From: Crocinitomix algicola
GTDB taxonomy: Bacteria; Bacteroidota; Bacteroidia; Flavobacteriales_D; Crocinitomicaceae
Direction of reading: 5' to 3'
Length of the DNA stretch: 64,000 bases
Assembly (NCBI RefSeq): GCF_001661595.2
Contig: NZ_LYPF02000002.1
Coordinates: 62,001 to 126,000, forward strand
Both the position numbers and the translations under genes were made by a program. The notes below the pieces were generated by a model. The model did no database searches. It saw only the letters and a list, made by a program, of their open reading frames with translations, and was not told where the DNA came from. Positions within the stretch are counted from its first letter, which is position 1; each line of letters opens with the position of its first letter. Positions 9,134 to 19,145 of this stretch are shown in pieces.

Positions 9134-9501
9134 TGAGGCTATTTTTTGCGATCATAATAGCGTTGAGTTCCGCATTCACTTTAAAAAGTGGTGCGGAATT
9201 CTCTTTTAGTCACAAAAATCATGACTTTGTAGATACGAAAGAAGGGATTGTTTTATCCCATGATTATCACTTTGTCAATACGGGTTCAACGCCATTAATC
9301 ATTAGTGGATACGAAGTGGAGTGTTCCTGTACAAAAATAACCTTCCCAAAACAACCCGTTCTGCCGGGTGAAAAAGGGGTGATAAAGTTGACTTTTGATA
9401 CGGAGGGTAAATACGGTTTTCAAAGTCGCCAAATTCAAATTATTTCTAACGCGAAAAAACGTACCAAATTAAGCTTTCGAGTTTATGTAGTTAGAGCATA
9501 A
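9133..9501 (+). CDS. DUF1573 protein, third and divergent member
   Basis: 122 aa, probable signal peptide (first about 20 residues), then a minimal DUF1573 domain: FSHKNHDF, YHFVNTGSTPLIIS, ECSCTKITFPKQPVLPGE and a GxxSRQIQIISNA strand. Only two of the Cys of the turn are kept. It ends nine nt before the convergent folP stop and is coupled to the second copy through TAATG. Confidence 0.85.
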   Translation: MRLFFAIIIALSSAFTLKSGAEFSFSHKNHDFVDTKEGIVLSHDYHFVNTGSTPLIISGYEVECSCTKITFPKQPVLPGEKGVIKLTFDTEGKYGFQSRQIQIISNAKKRTKLSFRVYVVRA

Positions 9502-9509
9502 CGTCTTTT

Positions 9510-10355
9510 CTATCGAATAGCAGAAACCAGTTCTACAGCTTCGAAGGCTGGCTTAACATCATGAACCCTTAAAATATGTGCTCCTTTCATAAGGGCTATA
9601 GTGTTCAAAATGCTTGTTCCATTTAAAGCCTCTTCTGTTGAAACATTGAGTTTTTTACGAATCATGGATTTTCTCGATACACCTACTAAGATTGGTAAGT
9701 TAAGCTCTTGAAAAGCTTCTAATTTAGCCATCAATTCATAGTTGGATTCAGTCGTTTTACTAAATCCAAATCCGGGGTCAATAATAAAATCAGAAACACC
9801 TGCATGCTGCGCTTTATCAATTTGATTCTTGAAAAAATGATTTAATTCTTCGATTAAATTAATGTAATTGGTGTTATTCATCATTGATTGAGGTGTGCCC
9901 CGCATGTGCATTAGGATATAAGGACATTGATTTTTGCCCGCAACTTCAAAAAGTCGTGTGTCGAGTTGCCCTCCTGAAATGTCGTTAACAATATTTGCTC
10001 CGGCATCTATAGCTGCTGCAGCTACTTCACTTCTAAATGTGTCTATTGATATAAGAATGGAAGGGTATTGATCTCTAATTTTCCTTATTAATGGTACAAC
10101 CCTTAAGATCTCTTCATTAACGGATATATCTGCAGCTCCTGGTCGTGACGAATAGCCTCCTATATCAAGGATTTTTGCGCCTTCTTCAATCATTTTTTCC
10201 GCTTGTTCAAGTCCCTTATTTTCAAGTAATCTACTTTTTGCATAAAAACTATCAGGTGTAGCATTTATAATTCCCATTACAATTGGTTTATCAAACTCAT
10301 GCAAAATACCTTGACATTTAAACTTTAAGTTTGAGGAAAAAAACGTATCTTTCAC
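9510..10355 (-). CDS. folP: dihydropteroate synthase
   Basis: 281 aa. It condenses p-aminobenzoate with the pterin pyrophosphate in folate synthesis. Seen: the MGIINATPDSF block, ILDIGGYSSRPGA, a SIDTFRSEVAAAAIDAGANIVNDISGG segment split over strands 3-4, ILMHMRGTP, FIIDPGFGFSKT and a LVGVSRKS loop with the pterin-site Lys/Ser. Length is usual. It is divergent from the DUF1599 gene with only 23 nt between starts, so both promoters must overlap. Confidence 0.95.
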   Translation of the reverse strand: MKDTFFSSNLKFKCQGILHEFDKPIVMGIINATPDSFYAKSRLLENKGLEQAEKMIEEGAKILDIGGYSSRPGAADISVNEEILRVVPLIRKIRDQYPSILISIDTFRSEVAAAAIDAGANIVNDISGGQLDTRLFEVAGKNQCPYILMHMRGTPQSMMNNTNYINLIEELNHFFKNQIDKAQHAGVSDFIIDPGFGFSKTTESNYELMAKLEAFQELNLPILVGVSRKSMIRKKLNVSTEEALNGTSILNTIALMKGAHILRVHDVKPAFEAVELVSAIR

Positions 10356-10378
10356 AGCTAAAATTAGATTTTAATTGA

Positions 10379-10918
10379 ATGCATAAAACAGCGAGCCAAT
10401 ATAAAAAAGTAATTGAGAACTGTCGAACCATTTTTGAAAAAAAAGGAAAGGATTATGGGACGGCTTGGAGAATTTTGAGAGTGAGCTCTTTAACTGATCA
10501 GCTGTTTATTAAAGCCCAAAGAATTCGGACCATACAAGAAACAGGAATTAATAAGGTTGGGGAAAATGTAGAGGACGAATTTATCGCGATAGTCAACTAT
10601 TGTGTGATGGGATTATTACAACTCGATTTAGGGCCCAAAGCAGAAGAGTTGGCAGTTGAAAAGGCAGTTGAATTGTACGACTCTAAAACTCAAATGGCAT
10701 TTGAATTAATGGAGAAAAAAAATCATGATTACGGAGAAGCTTGGCGTGATATGCGCATTAGTTCACTCACAGATTTAATCATGATGAAGATTTTAAGAAC
10801 GAAACAAATTGAAGATAATCAAGGGGAAACATTGATTTCTGAAGGGATCGATGCGAATTATTTAGATATGCTCAATTATGCAGTTTTTGCTTTGATTAAA
10901 ATGAATGAGCAAGAATAA
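10379..10918 (+). CDS. DUF1599 protein (nucleotide-modification-associated domain 1), internally duplicated
   Basis: 179 aa made of two related halves: KGKDYGTAWRILRVSSLTDQ (about 22-41) followed by KAQRIRTIQE, and KNHDYGEAWRDMRISSLTDL (about 117-136) followed by KILRTKQIE. The family is all-helical and loosely associated with nucleotide metabolism; its biochemical role is not established. In Bacteroidota this gene is commonly next to folP, a DoxX/BT_3928 protein and tpiA, the arrangement found here. Confidence 0.8.
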   Translation: MHKTASQYKKVIENCRTIFEKKGKDYGTAWRILRVSSLTDQLFIKAQRIRTIQETGINKVGENVEDEFIAIVNYCVMGLLQLDLGPKAEELAVEKAVELYDSKTQMAFELMEKKNHDYGEAWRDMRISSLTDLIMMKILRTKQIEDNQGETLISEGIDANYLDMLNYAVFALIKMNEQE

Positions 10919-10992
10919 ATTTGTTATCAATCTGTTAAGTAGAATTTTGAACCCGCAAAAAGGAATATATTTAGACAAAAAACACCTAATTC

Positions 10993-12765
10993 ATGAATGA
11001 AATGAGATTGAGAAATTCAAAATTAGACGTCACTGGTCGGTCGCTAATTTTGAATATTGTCGCTATTGTAATTAACTTAATTGGACTTGTATTAATTGTA
11101 AAGGGCTTTCACGAAAGTACAGTAAACGGACAGTTTTCACTGAGATTAGTTGGAGGCTTGTTAATGACGGTTGGTATAATACTGATGGTGCTCTTAAAAG
11201 GGATGTTTTTATTTTCATACGTTGCCAGAGCTATAGTAGGGGGCTTATTTATTGTTTCTGGGCTAGTTAAAGCAAACGATCCATGGGGATTTGCATTTAA
11301 GTTGGACGAATATTTTGAACCTGGAGGGTTAACTTATGACTTTCCGTTTTTTGAGCATTTTACAGAATTTACACTTGAGTTGTCCATTATTATAAGTGTT
11401 GTAGAAATTGTTCTTGGAGCAGCAGTTATTCTTGGAGGAAAAATTAAATTGACATCGTGGTTGTTAGTCTTAATGATGCTCTTTTTTACCGGTTTAACTT
11501 GGTATACGCATTGGTGCAGTGTGACAGAATTATTGGCACTAGAAACTGGGGAAGAGTTTTCAAGACAATGCGTAACAGACTGCGGTTGTTTTGGTGACGC
11601 CCTGCGGGGATCCGTTGGACGTTCACTAACACCTTTCGAGTCGTTTTGGAAAGATTTAGTGCTGTTTTACTTTTGTTTAATCATCTTCATTAATCAATGG
11701 AAGATAAAACTAAACACTGTTAAAGAGAATTGGTTAATGGTGCCAGCTTCTATCCTTGTAATCGTATTTTTCTCATGGGTTTTTGGATGGTTTTTTCCTG
11801 TTTTATTCGCATTAATTGCTTTGTTAGGCGCATTTGTGGTCGGAAATCTAAGCCTTGGAAAATTAGGGAAAGCATGGAAAATGGCAATTTACGTATGTGC
11901 GGTTTCATTACTCTTTTCGCTTTATACAGCAAACTATCTTCCTATAAAAGATTATAGACCTTATGCCATTGGTAATAATTTAAAAGATCAAATGACCAAT
12001 GGAATACCAGAGGAGGCAGAATTTCTCTTAGAGTATGAAAACCTTCAGACCGGTGAAATAGAGAAATTTGAATTGGACCAGTGGGAAGTTTATGGAGATA
12101 CGAGTAAATATAAGTATCATGATCGGGTAAAGAATGTAATAGTTGCTGGAAGACCAGCTTCAATTAGTGATTTCACTGCACGAATCAATTACGAAGATCT
12201 TTCAGAAGAGGATATGCAAAATCCGTATATAGATTCTTTAGTTACGGCTGAATATTATGCTTATTATGAAGAAAAAGTAGAGTTAGAATCAGTATACGGA
12301 ATTGAGGTAATTCCTGCAATGGAATATGATACGATTTATTACCCAGACACAACGTATAAAAAATTAAGAACATTTGTTGATTTAATTGAACCAACAAATC
12401 CTTTTGGAATTGATTTGACTGATTATATCTTAAGAGAAGATTTTGTTTTCTTGATGACAATACGAGATATCAATTCGATTAACGAAAAAAGTATAGCAGA
12501 CTTTATTGAGGTTTATGAAGGAGCCAAAACAAACAATATTCCTTTCTTCATCTTATCGCCAGCAACAAATGATGAAATTGCGGCCTTTAGAGAGAAGTTT
12601 AATTTGAATGCAACCTTCTTGGGAATTGATGGTGTAGAGGTGAAGATTTTGGTTCGTTCAAATCCAGGTTTATTATTGTTGAAAAAAGCTGTAGTGCTTG
12701 ACAAATGGCCAAGCAGAAGTGTACAAGACTTTGACGATATCTATAACGATTATATAAAAAACTAA
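10993..12765 (+). CDS. BT_3928-type DoxX-like membrane protein
   Basis: 590 aa. Several hydrophobic helices fill the first about 320 residues, including a DoxX/MauE-like bundle with the DCGCFG motif, near 198-203, that follows a WYTHWCS helix. The C-terminal part (about 330-590) is soluble; its last 140 residues read like a thioredoxin-fold strand order (VFLMTIRDI, IPFFILSPAT) but have no CxxC. A role in membrane redox or thiol homeostasis is inference. It precedes tpiA by 10 nt. Confidence 0.75.
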   Translation: MNEMRLRNSKLDVTGRSLILNIVAIVINLIGLVLIVKGFHESTVNGQFSLRLVGGLLMTVGIILMVLLKGMFLFSYVARAIVGGLFIVSGLVKANDPWGFAFKLDEYFEPGGLTYDFPFFEHFTEFTLELSIIISVVEIVLGAAVILGGKIKLTSWLLVLMMLFFTGLTWYTHWCSVTELLALETGEEFSRQCVTDCGCFGDALRGSVGRSLTPFESFWKDLVLFYFCLIIFINQWKIKLNTVKENWLMVPASILVIVFFSWVFGWFFPVLFALIALLGAFVVGNLSLGKLGKAWKMAIYVCAVSLLFSLYTANYLPIKDYRPYAIGNNLKDQMTNGIPEEAEFLLEYENLQTGEIEKFELDQWEVYGDTSKYKYHDRVKNVIVAGRPASISDFTARINYEDLSEEDMQNPYIDSLVTAEYYAYYEEKVELESVYGIEVIPAMEYDTIYYPDTTYKKLRTFVDLIEPTNPFGIDLTDYILREDFVFLMTIRDINSINEKSIADFIEVYEGAKTNNIPFFILSPATNDEIAAFREKFNLNATFLGIDGVEVKILVRSNPGLLLLKKAVVLDKWPSRSVQDFDDIYNDYIKN

Positions 12766-12775
12766 ATAGAATTAA

Positions 12776-13534
12776 ATGACACGTAAAATTGTTGCCGGCA
12801 ACTGGAAAATGAATTTGGATTATGATGAGGCAAAATTATTATTAAAAAACCTTATCGCAAGTAAAGATCAATTCCCCTCGGATGTTGAGGTTGTGATTTG
12901 TCCATCAGCACCATATATTAGTGCATTTGCTGAAGTGCTAAGGGATCAAGACTGGATTAGCTTAGGTTCGCAAAACAACTATTTTATTGACGAAGGAGCT
13001 TTTACAGGAGAGATTTCGCCTAAACAGTTAAAGAGTTTGGGGGTAAAGTTCGGTATCGTTGGTCACTCAGAAAGACGCGATAACTTTGATGAAGACTATT
13101 CAATGTTGTCTAAAAAGGTAAAAGCCCTTTTAAAACATAATGTACGACCTATATTTTGTTGTGGCGAGCAGTTGCAGGTCAGGGATAGCAATGTTTACAA
13201 AGAATTCGTTATGAAACAGATTCAAGATAGTCTATTTAAATTAAAACCAGAAGAGCTTGCCCAGTTAGTTATTGCTTATGAGCCAATTTGGGCTATCGGA
13301 ACGGGGAAAACGGCTACAGCTGATCAAGCGCAAGAAATCCACCATTTAATTCGTTCCCGAATAGCAAGCGAGTACAATGATAAAATAGCAAATCAAGTGG
13401 GAATTATCTATGGAGGAAGTTGTAATGCCGATAATGCAAAAGAGCTTTTTTCTCAAAAAGATATTGATGGGGGATTAATTGGTGGAGCATCTCTAAAAAC
13501 GGAAAGTTTCACTGCAATCGCTAATTCTTTTTAA
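12776..13534 (+). CDS. tpiA: triosephosphate isomerase
   Basis: 252 aa, the standard length. It interconverts dihydroxyacetone phosphate and glyceraldehyde-3-phosphate in glycolysis. Seen: AGNWKMN with catalytic Lys, GIVGHSERR with catalytic His, AYEPIWAIGTGKTA with catalytic Glu and the flexible loop, and IIYGGSCNADNA plus GGLIGGASL phosphate-binding turns. The stop overlaps the prmA start by one base. Confidence 0.97.
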   Translation: MTRKIVAGNWKMNLDYDEAKLLLKNLIASKDQFPSDVEVVICPSAPYISAFAEVLRDQDWISLGSQNNYFIDEGAFTGEISPKQLKSLGVKFGIVGHSERRDNFDEDYSMLSKKVKALLKHNVRPIFCCGEQLQVRDSNVYKEFVMKQIQDSLFKLKPEELAQLVIAYEPIWAIGTGKTATADQAQEIHHLIRSRIASEYNDKIANQVGIIYGGSCNADNAKELFSQKDIDGGLIGGASLKTESFTAIANSF

Positions 13535-14364
13535 TGAATTATACTGAATTAAATATAGAACTCAAAACAATCGAACCTTGGCGAGATATACTGGTTTCAG
13601 TACTGGCTGAGCGTGGATATGAAAGTTTTGTTGAAACCAAATCAGGTTTACAGAGTTATATTCCCGAACAAAATTTTAATATTGACATTTTAGCGGAGTT
13701 GGATAAATATGAGGCCATCGAAGCTATAAATCATCGAGTGATTGAGGATGAAAACTGGAATGCAGCGTGGGAGGAAAATTTTGATCCTGTTTTTGTAGAG
13801 GATAAATTAGCGATTTTGGCGCCTTTTCACAATCAGGATGTGACCCAAAAAATGGTCATCCAAATTCAACCGCAGATGTCGTTTGGAACAGGTCATCATC
13901 AAACAACATGGTTGGCTTCAAAACGGTTGTTTGAATTAAATTTGGAAGGGAAAGATGTTTTAGATATGGGCACTGGAACCGGAATATTGGCCATATTATC
14001 GGAGAAATTAGGCGCTCGGTCGATTTATGCACCAGATATTGATACTTGGTCGTATGAAAATGCTAAAGAAAATGTTACCTTAAACAATTGTAAGCGAATT
14101 GAGGTAGCCTTAGGGGATGATCAGCTACTTACTGGAAAATCCTTTGACTTAATTATCGCAAACATCAATAAAAACATCTTAATACAACATTTTAAACAAT
14201 ATGCTGCTGTTCTAAGAAACAAAGGTAATCTGCTAATTAGTGGTTTTTTTGAAACAGATCAATTGGATTTGAAAGAAGAGGCCCAAAAGTATGGCTTCGT
14301 TTTTGAAAGAATAGATACCAAAGATGAGTGGGCTTTAATGCAGTTTATTAAAAACGAAACTTAA
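13534..14364 (+). CDS. prmA: ribosomal protein L11 methyltransferase
   Basis: 276 aa SAM-dependent methyltransferase acting on L11 Lys/N-terminal amines. Seen: an N-terminal substrate-recognition domain, MSFGTGHHQTT, motif I VLDMGTGTGILAIL, an acidic Asp-Ile-Asp at the end of strand 2, and the IIANINKNIL catalytic loop (normally NxxxN). It is translationally coupled to tpiA and is followed 21 nt later by a large exported protein. Confidence 0.93.
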   Translation: MNYTELNIELKTIEPWRDILVSVLAERGYESFVETKSGLQSYIPEQNFNIDILAELDKYEAIEAINHRVIEDENWNAAWEENFDPVFVEDKLAILAPFHNQDVTQKMVIQIQPQMSFGTGHHQTTWLASKRLFELNLEGKDVLDMGTGTGILAILSEKLGARSIYAPDIDTWSYENAKENVTLNNCKRIEVALGDDQLLTGKSFDLIIANINKNILIQHFKQYAAVLRNKGNLLISGFFETDQLDLKEEAQKYGFVFERIDTKDEWALMQFIKNET

Positions 14365-14385
14365 AAATTAAAAAGGTACATTGAC

Positions 14386-17300
14386 ATGAAAGGAATTTTT
14401 CTAGGTTTGATTTTAGCACTAACATTTAATGCAAATGCCCAATTTTCTTCCGATCCCGAACAGTTTCTAAAAGATGTCAGTAAGTATCTCGGAAGTACCA
14501 ATAAAAGTAAAACGAAAGATTTCATGGAAGTCTTTGAACCTAATTGGTTGACAAACTTTTCGAGTGAATATCAAAATAAAGTCGTTGCTACCAGTAACTT
14601 AATCGTCTCCAAACGACTACCACCATTTCCTGAATTGTATGGGTATCTCCTCTCAGCGCATTCTTTTGTAGAAACGAATCAGCCTCAAGCTAGTTTTGAT
14701 TCATGGCACGCAACAATCGATGCCTTGCTTCAAAGTAAAAAAGTCAAAAAATTTCGCGATTTTATTGAAGTATGTGCCGATTTCTTTACAAATGGAACAA
14801 TCTATTTTTCAAATAAGCACATTTGGCAAATAACTGGCGGGTCCTATATTTTTGAATTTGATAAAAATAGTCCTAACATCCGCTTTAGTGATGTTGATTT
14901 AAGATGTTATATCGTAAATAATAGTGCGTCTAAAAAAGAAGATCCTTATTATGATAGTACAATTGTTCGAAAAACATCTGGTTTATATGAACCATTAATT
15001 ACCAAATGGACTGGCCGTGGAGGAACTGTAGATTGGCAAAAAGTAGGGATGGATAAAAAGACCAACTTTGCTGAAATTACAGACTATATGATGTCTTTAA
15101 AGAGTACCAAGATTGAAAGTGACTCGGTGCTCATGCACACGGATTATTATCCTGAACCACTTTATGGCTCGTTTAGTGATTTTGCAAAAAAAATCATTCG
15201 AGAGAGTGATCGTGTCTATCCCCAATTCATTTCTTTTAATAAAAAAATTGTCAAAAAGGATATTCTTCCAGAAGTTGATTATGTAGGAGGTTTTGCACTA
15301 GAAGGAGAAGATTTTAGTGGTGTCGGTTATGAGTCTGAACCTGCAACCGTTGTGTTTTACAAAGATGGAAAACCATTTATAAAGGCTAGTGCGCTTAGGG
15401 TAAAGTCAAATAAATCAGGGCTAACAGCATCCGAAAGTGAAATGGTGATGTACTTATCTGACACTGACTCGATATATCATCAAGGTTTAAATGTTAAATA
15501 TGATCTACAAACCCTTGAGTTGGCAAGAGGAAAAGAAGGAATCGCTCAAGCTCCGTTTAAAGATTCTTACCATAAATTAGATATGTATGTCGACCGAATA
15601 ATTTGGACAAAATCTGACCCTAACTTGAGTTTTATGTGGCATCCCTTGAGTTCACGTAAAATTGCAAAATTTGAATCACAGGATTATTTTAACGAGAAGG
15701 TCTACAATGAAATTCAAGGCATGAACCAAGTAAATCCTCTGGTGGCTATTTATAAATATGCTTATAAATATGATCTCGATGTAGTTCCTGTAGGCAAAGT
15801 GTCTGGAGCAATGGGGTATACTAATGAACAGGCAATCCCTATTTTATTAGATCTAGCAAATCGAGGTTTTATTAATTACAATAAAAATAAGCAAACGCTG
15901 ACCATTCAACCTAAATTGAAAAAATATATTGATGCCCGTGCCGGACGAACAGATTACGATAATGTTTTGTTCGTGTCAAATTTGTTAGAAATGAAAAAGC
16001 AGCCGGAGATGAATCCAGACGGTAGTCCTAATAAAAGAGCCGCTGCTTATAATGTTAGAGTAGATTCATTAAATGCAAGAAAAAAAGGGGTAAATAGCTT
16101 TGGCTCCATGAACCTTGTTTCACTCGATTTTTCATTAAATGAAGTTGATCCAATTGAAGTTTCTCCAGCTCAAAATGTCGTGATTTTTCCAGATGCTGGA
16201 GAGGTTCTTGTCAAAAAGAATCGTGACTTTTTATTCAAGGGGGCTACAATGGCAGGGAAAATGGAAATTTACTTGCAAGACGGCGCTTTTGACTATGAAA
16301 ATTTTAAAATTCATTTAAATGAAGTGGAAGCAGCTTTGTTTAGGGTTAACCCGATGTACGGAGAAGGGCAGTTGGTGCCAATGTATTCGCATATGACACA
16401 ATTGGTGGGTTCTATCGAGATTGATCATGTGACTAATCGATCAGGTAAGGATAAAAAGAATTTTACGCGATATCCAATTCTTAACTCCAATAAAGACTGT
16501 TATGTGTTCTATAATCACAAAGCAATTTATAATGGTGTATACGATAGTACCGATTTCTATTTTAAAGTTGATCCGTTTAAATTTGACAGTCTGGATAATT
16601 TTGCTGAATCTACCGTGCGGTTCAAAGGGGAAATGCGTTCTGCAGGAATATTCCCGGTGTTCGAGGAAGAGATTGTAATTCAGCCGGATTATTCATTCGG
16701 GTTTACAACCCAAGCACCAGAATCTGGTTTTGATTTCTACGGTGAGGGAGCGAAATTTGATAACGAAATTAGATTAAGTAATAAAGGACTTAGAGGAGCA
16801 GGTGAAATTAATTTCGTAACCTCAAATTCAAAAAGTGAGGATTTTATCTTTTTTCCAGATTCCACGATGGGAGTCGCGCAATACGTAAACCGTCCGCAAA
16901 CTAAAGATCAAGGAATTTCAGTGCCGGATGTTACAGGGGATGAAGCAATCGTGATTTATGTGCCTGAAGAGCGTGTGTTAAAAGTTCGTACAGATAAGAA
17001 ACCGCTCGTAATGTACAATAAAGAGGCGGTTATGAAAGGGACAACACGCCTAACTGAAGAAGGAATGACCGGTGCAGGTTTGGTGTACTTTAAAGATGCC
17101 GAATTAGGCTCCAAAGATTTTGATTTTACCAATATGAACATTGATGCAGATACCGCTGATTTTAACTTATTGGCAAAGAAAACGGAAGGCGAAGAAGGTG
17201 TTCAAAATCCTCTTTCATTTGACTCTCGAAATCTAAAGGCTAATATCGATTTTGAAGAACGAAAAGGGGAGTTCTTGTCAAACAATGGACAACAAATCGT

Positions 17301-18999
17301 GACTTTCCCTCAAAATCAATACATCTGCTATATTGATATGTTTACTTGGATGATGGACAAGGACGAAATGGAACTTTCAACAAATGAAGGTTCAGCACAA
17401 TCAGACGTTTCCATCGAATCGGATTTGGATTTAGCAGGATCAAATTTCTACTCGATTCATCCCGAACAAGATTCCCTGAACTTTAAAGCTCCAAAAGCTA
17501 AGTTTTATGTGGATAAGGCTGTTATTGATTGTGAAAAGGTTGCTTATCTTGATGTAGCGGATGCACGTATTTTCCCACCTGAAGAAAAAGTAACTATTCG
17601 TAAGAAGGCTAAAATGGATCCATTTGAAGGAGCGGAAATCGTGGCAAACTTTGTGACAAAATACCATAAAATTACAGAGGCTGACGTGCAGGTAAAAGCT
17701 CGAAGAGATTATTCGGCAAGTGGAAAATACCCTTATGTGGATAGTGATGAAAATGTTCAAATCATCTACTTCGAAAATATAACACTAGATACCGCCTACC
17801 AAACAGTGGCTAAAGGTCAAATCACTGAAGACGCTAACTTTTCTTTAAGTGATAAGTTCGATTTTTATGGCGGGGTCGAATTATACGCGTCGGAACAGTT
17901 TTTAACTTTTGATGGAGCGACACGAATTAATCATGAATGTAATCAATTCGCAAGAAACTGGTTAAAGTTTAGAACTGATGTTGATCCAAATAATATTCAA
18001 ATTCCAGTTTCAGGAGATTTAAAAGATCTTGAAGGAAATGGAGTGGCAATTGGTTTAGTCCGCCGAAACACGGATAATTCGGATAGCTTAAAGATTTATC
18101 CAGCCTTTTTATCGGCACTTGAAAATGAAGATGACCATATATTGTTCACATCGTCAGGCGTTTTAAACTATAACGAAGCAGCCAGAGAGTTTAGAATTGC
18201 CAGTCCTGAAAAACTTGTCAATAGAAATGAAGCAGGAAACTACATCAGTTTACACATTGAAAGCTGCTCAATGGAAGGTGATGGTTTGGTCGATTTAGGT
18301 GTTGATATTCCTGGTGTTGAAATGAATACCTACGGAACAGTAAACTATAATATGGCGACTAAATTGACGAGCATGAACATTTCAGGAGGACTGAATTTCT
18401 TCTTTGATAAAAAAGCAATGGAATTTGTAACTAATGGAATTAAAAAATCTGAAGGCATTAGCGGAATTGATGTTGGACGAACCACTTTTGAACAGGCAGT
18501 TACTGAAATTATTTCAAAAGAAGAAGCTGAAAACATTGTCGCAGATTACGCCTTGGATGGCGAAGTTAAGAAGCTCCCAAAAGAACTGTCTCAAACGGCA
18601 TTTTTAACAAATCTAAAATTTGAATGGAGCGACCGCGCCATTGGATTTGTATCTAAACCAATTACGGGTATTATTGGATTAGATGGTGAACCTCTTTTTA
18701 AAGATTTTACAGTGAGATTAGCCCTGGAATATGTTGTAGAGGGAGCGGATCGAGGAAATAAACTCGGATTTTTAATAGAACTTCCTGGCGGTGAAAAACC
18801 GGGTGATTATTATTATTTCCGTATGGAACGAATTAAAAAGAATACCGAGATGAGCGTCATTACAAGCGACAAAGCAATGCAAAACTATATACTCGAATTA
18901 AAAGATGATAAACTAAAAGATAAAAATTTCTCATATGAATTAAAATCTAAACAAGCAGCTAGGTATTTAAGCGCTTTTAGAACATTCTGGGGAGAATAA
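14386..18999 (+). CDS. 1537-aa exported protein of unknown function
   Basis: Not recognised. A signal peptide is clear (MKGIFLGLILALTFNANA-QF). The body is rich in short beta strands with many recurrences of D/E-rich turns (such as VIFPDAGEV, FFPDSTMGV, VIYVPEERV, IIYFENIT), suggesting an extended beta-repeat or solenoid fold in the periplasm or on the outer membrane. It has no transmembrane helix after the signal and no T9SS tail. It follows prmA by 21 nt and ends at its own terminator. Proteins of this size next to prmA may be lineage-specific; function cannot be inferred. Confidence 0.75.
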   Translation: MKGIFLGLILALTFNANAQFSSDPEQFLKDVSKYLGSTNKSKTKDFMEVFEPNWLTNFSSEYQNKVVATSNLIVSKRLPPFPELYGYLLSAHSFVETNQPQASFDSWHATIDALLQSKKVKKFRDFIEVCADFFTNGTIYFSNKHIWQITGGSYIFEFDKNSPNIRFSDVDLRCYIVNNSASKKEDPYYDSTIVRKTSGLYEPLITKWTGRGGTVDWQKVGMDKKTNFAEITDYMMSLKSTKIESDSVLMHTDYYPEPLYGSFSDFAKKIIRESDRVYPQFISFNKKIVKKDILPEVDYVGGFALEGEDFSGVGYESEPATVVFYKDGKPFIKASALRVKSNKSGLTASESEMVMYLSDTDSIYHQGLNVKYDLQTLELARGKEGIAQAPFKDSYHKLDMYVDRIIWTKSDPNLSFMWHPLSSRKIAKFESQDYFNEKVYNEIQGMNQVNPLVAIYKYAYKYDLDVVPVGKVSGAMGYTNEQAIPILLDLANRGFINYNKNKQTLTIQPKLKKYIDARAGRTDYDNVLFVSNLLEMKKQPEMNPDGSPNKRAAAYNVRVDSLNARKKGVNSFGSMNLVSLDFSLNEVDPIEVSPAQNVVIFPDAGEVLVKKNRDFLFKGATMAGKMEIYLQDGAFDYENFKIHLNEVEAALFRVNPMYGEGQLVPMYSHMTQLVGSIEIDHVTNRSGKDKKNFTRYPILNSNKDCYVFYNHKAIYNGVYDSTDFYFKVDPFKFDSLDNFAESTVRFKGEMRSAGIFPVFEEEIVIQPDYSFGFTTQAPESGFDFYGEGAKFDNEIRLSNKGLRGAGEINFVTSNSKSEDFIFFPDSTMGVAQYVNRPQTKDQGISVPDVTGDEAIVIYVPEERVLKVRTDKKPLVMYNKEAVMKGTTRLTEEGMTGAGLVYFKDAELGSKDFDFTNMNIDADTADFNLLAKKTEGEEGVQNPLSFDSRNLKANIDFEERKGEFLSNNGQQIVTFPQNQYICYIDMFTWMMDKDEMELSTNEGSAQSDVSIESDLDLAGSNFYSIHPEQDSLNFKAPKAKFYVDKAVIDCEKVAYLDVADARIFPPEEKVTIRKKAKMDPFEGAEIVANFVTKYHKITEADVQVKARRDYSASGKYPYVDSDENVQIIYFENITLDTAYQTVAKGQITEDANFSLSDKFDFYGGVELYASEQFLTFDGATRINHECNQFARNWLKFRTDVDPNNIQIPVSGDLKDLEGNGVAIGLVRRNTDNSDSLKIYPAFLSALENEDDHILFTSSGVLNYNEAAREFRIASPEKLVNRNEAGNYISLHIESCSMEGDGLVDLGVDIPGVEMNTYGTVNYNMATKLTSMNISGGLNFFFDKKAMEFVTNGIKKSEGISGIDVGRTTFEQAVTEIISKEEAENIVADYALDGEVKKLPKELSQTAFLTNLKFEWSDRAIGFVSKPITGIIGLDGEPLFKDFTVRLALEYVVEGADRGNKLGFLIELPGGEKPGDYYYFRMERIKKNTEMSVITSDKAMQNYILELKDDKLKDKNFSYELKSKQAARYLSAFRTFWGE

Positions 19000-19019
19000 T
19001 CAACTGAATTTAAATATTA

Positions 19020-19052
19020 TGCTACTTCAAAGTAATTTGGAGTGGCATTTTT
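19020..19052 (+). terminator. terminator after the 1537-aa protein gene
   Basis: Twelve-bp stem TGCTACTTCAAA (19020-19031) with TTTGGAGTGGCA (19036-19047), including two G-T pairs, a 4-nt loop and five T. Confidence 0.75.
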
Positions 19053-19145
19053 GTATTTTTACCTCCGTTTTTAGTCGAACCTTTTTACGTATTCGTCGTA
19101 TTAAAGCCCAAGGATACATGATAGATATGTATTCGATTTATAAAA

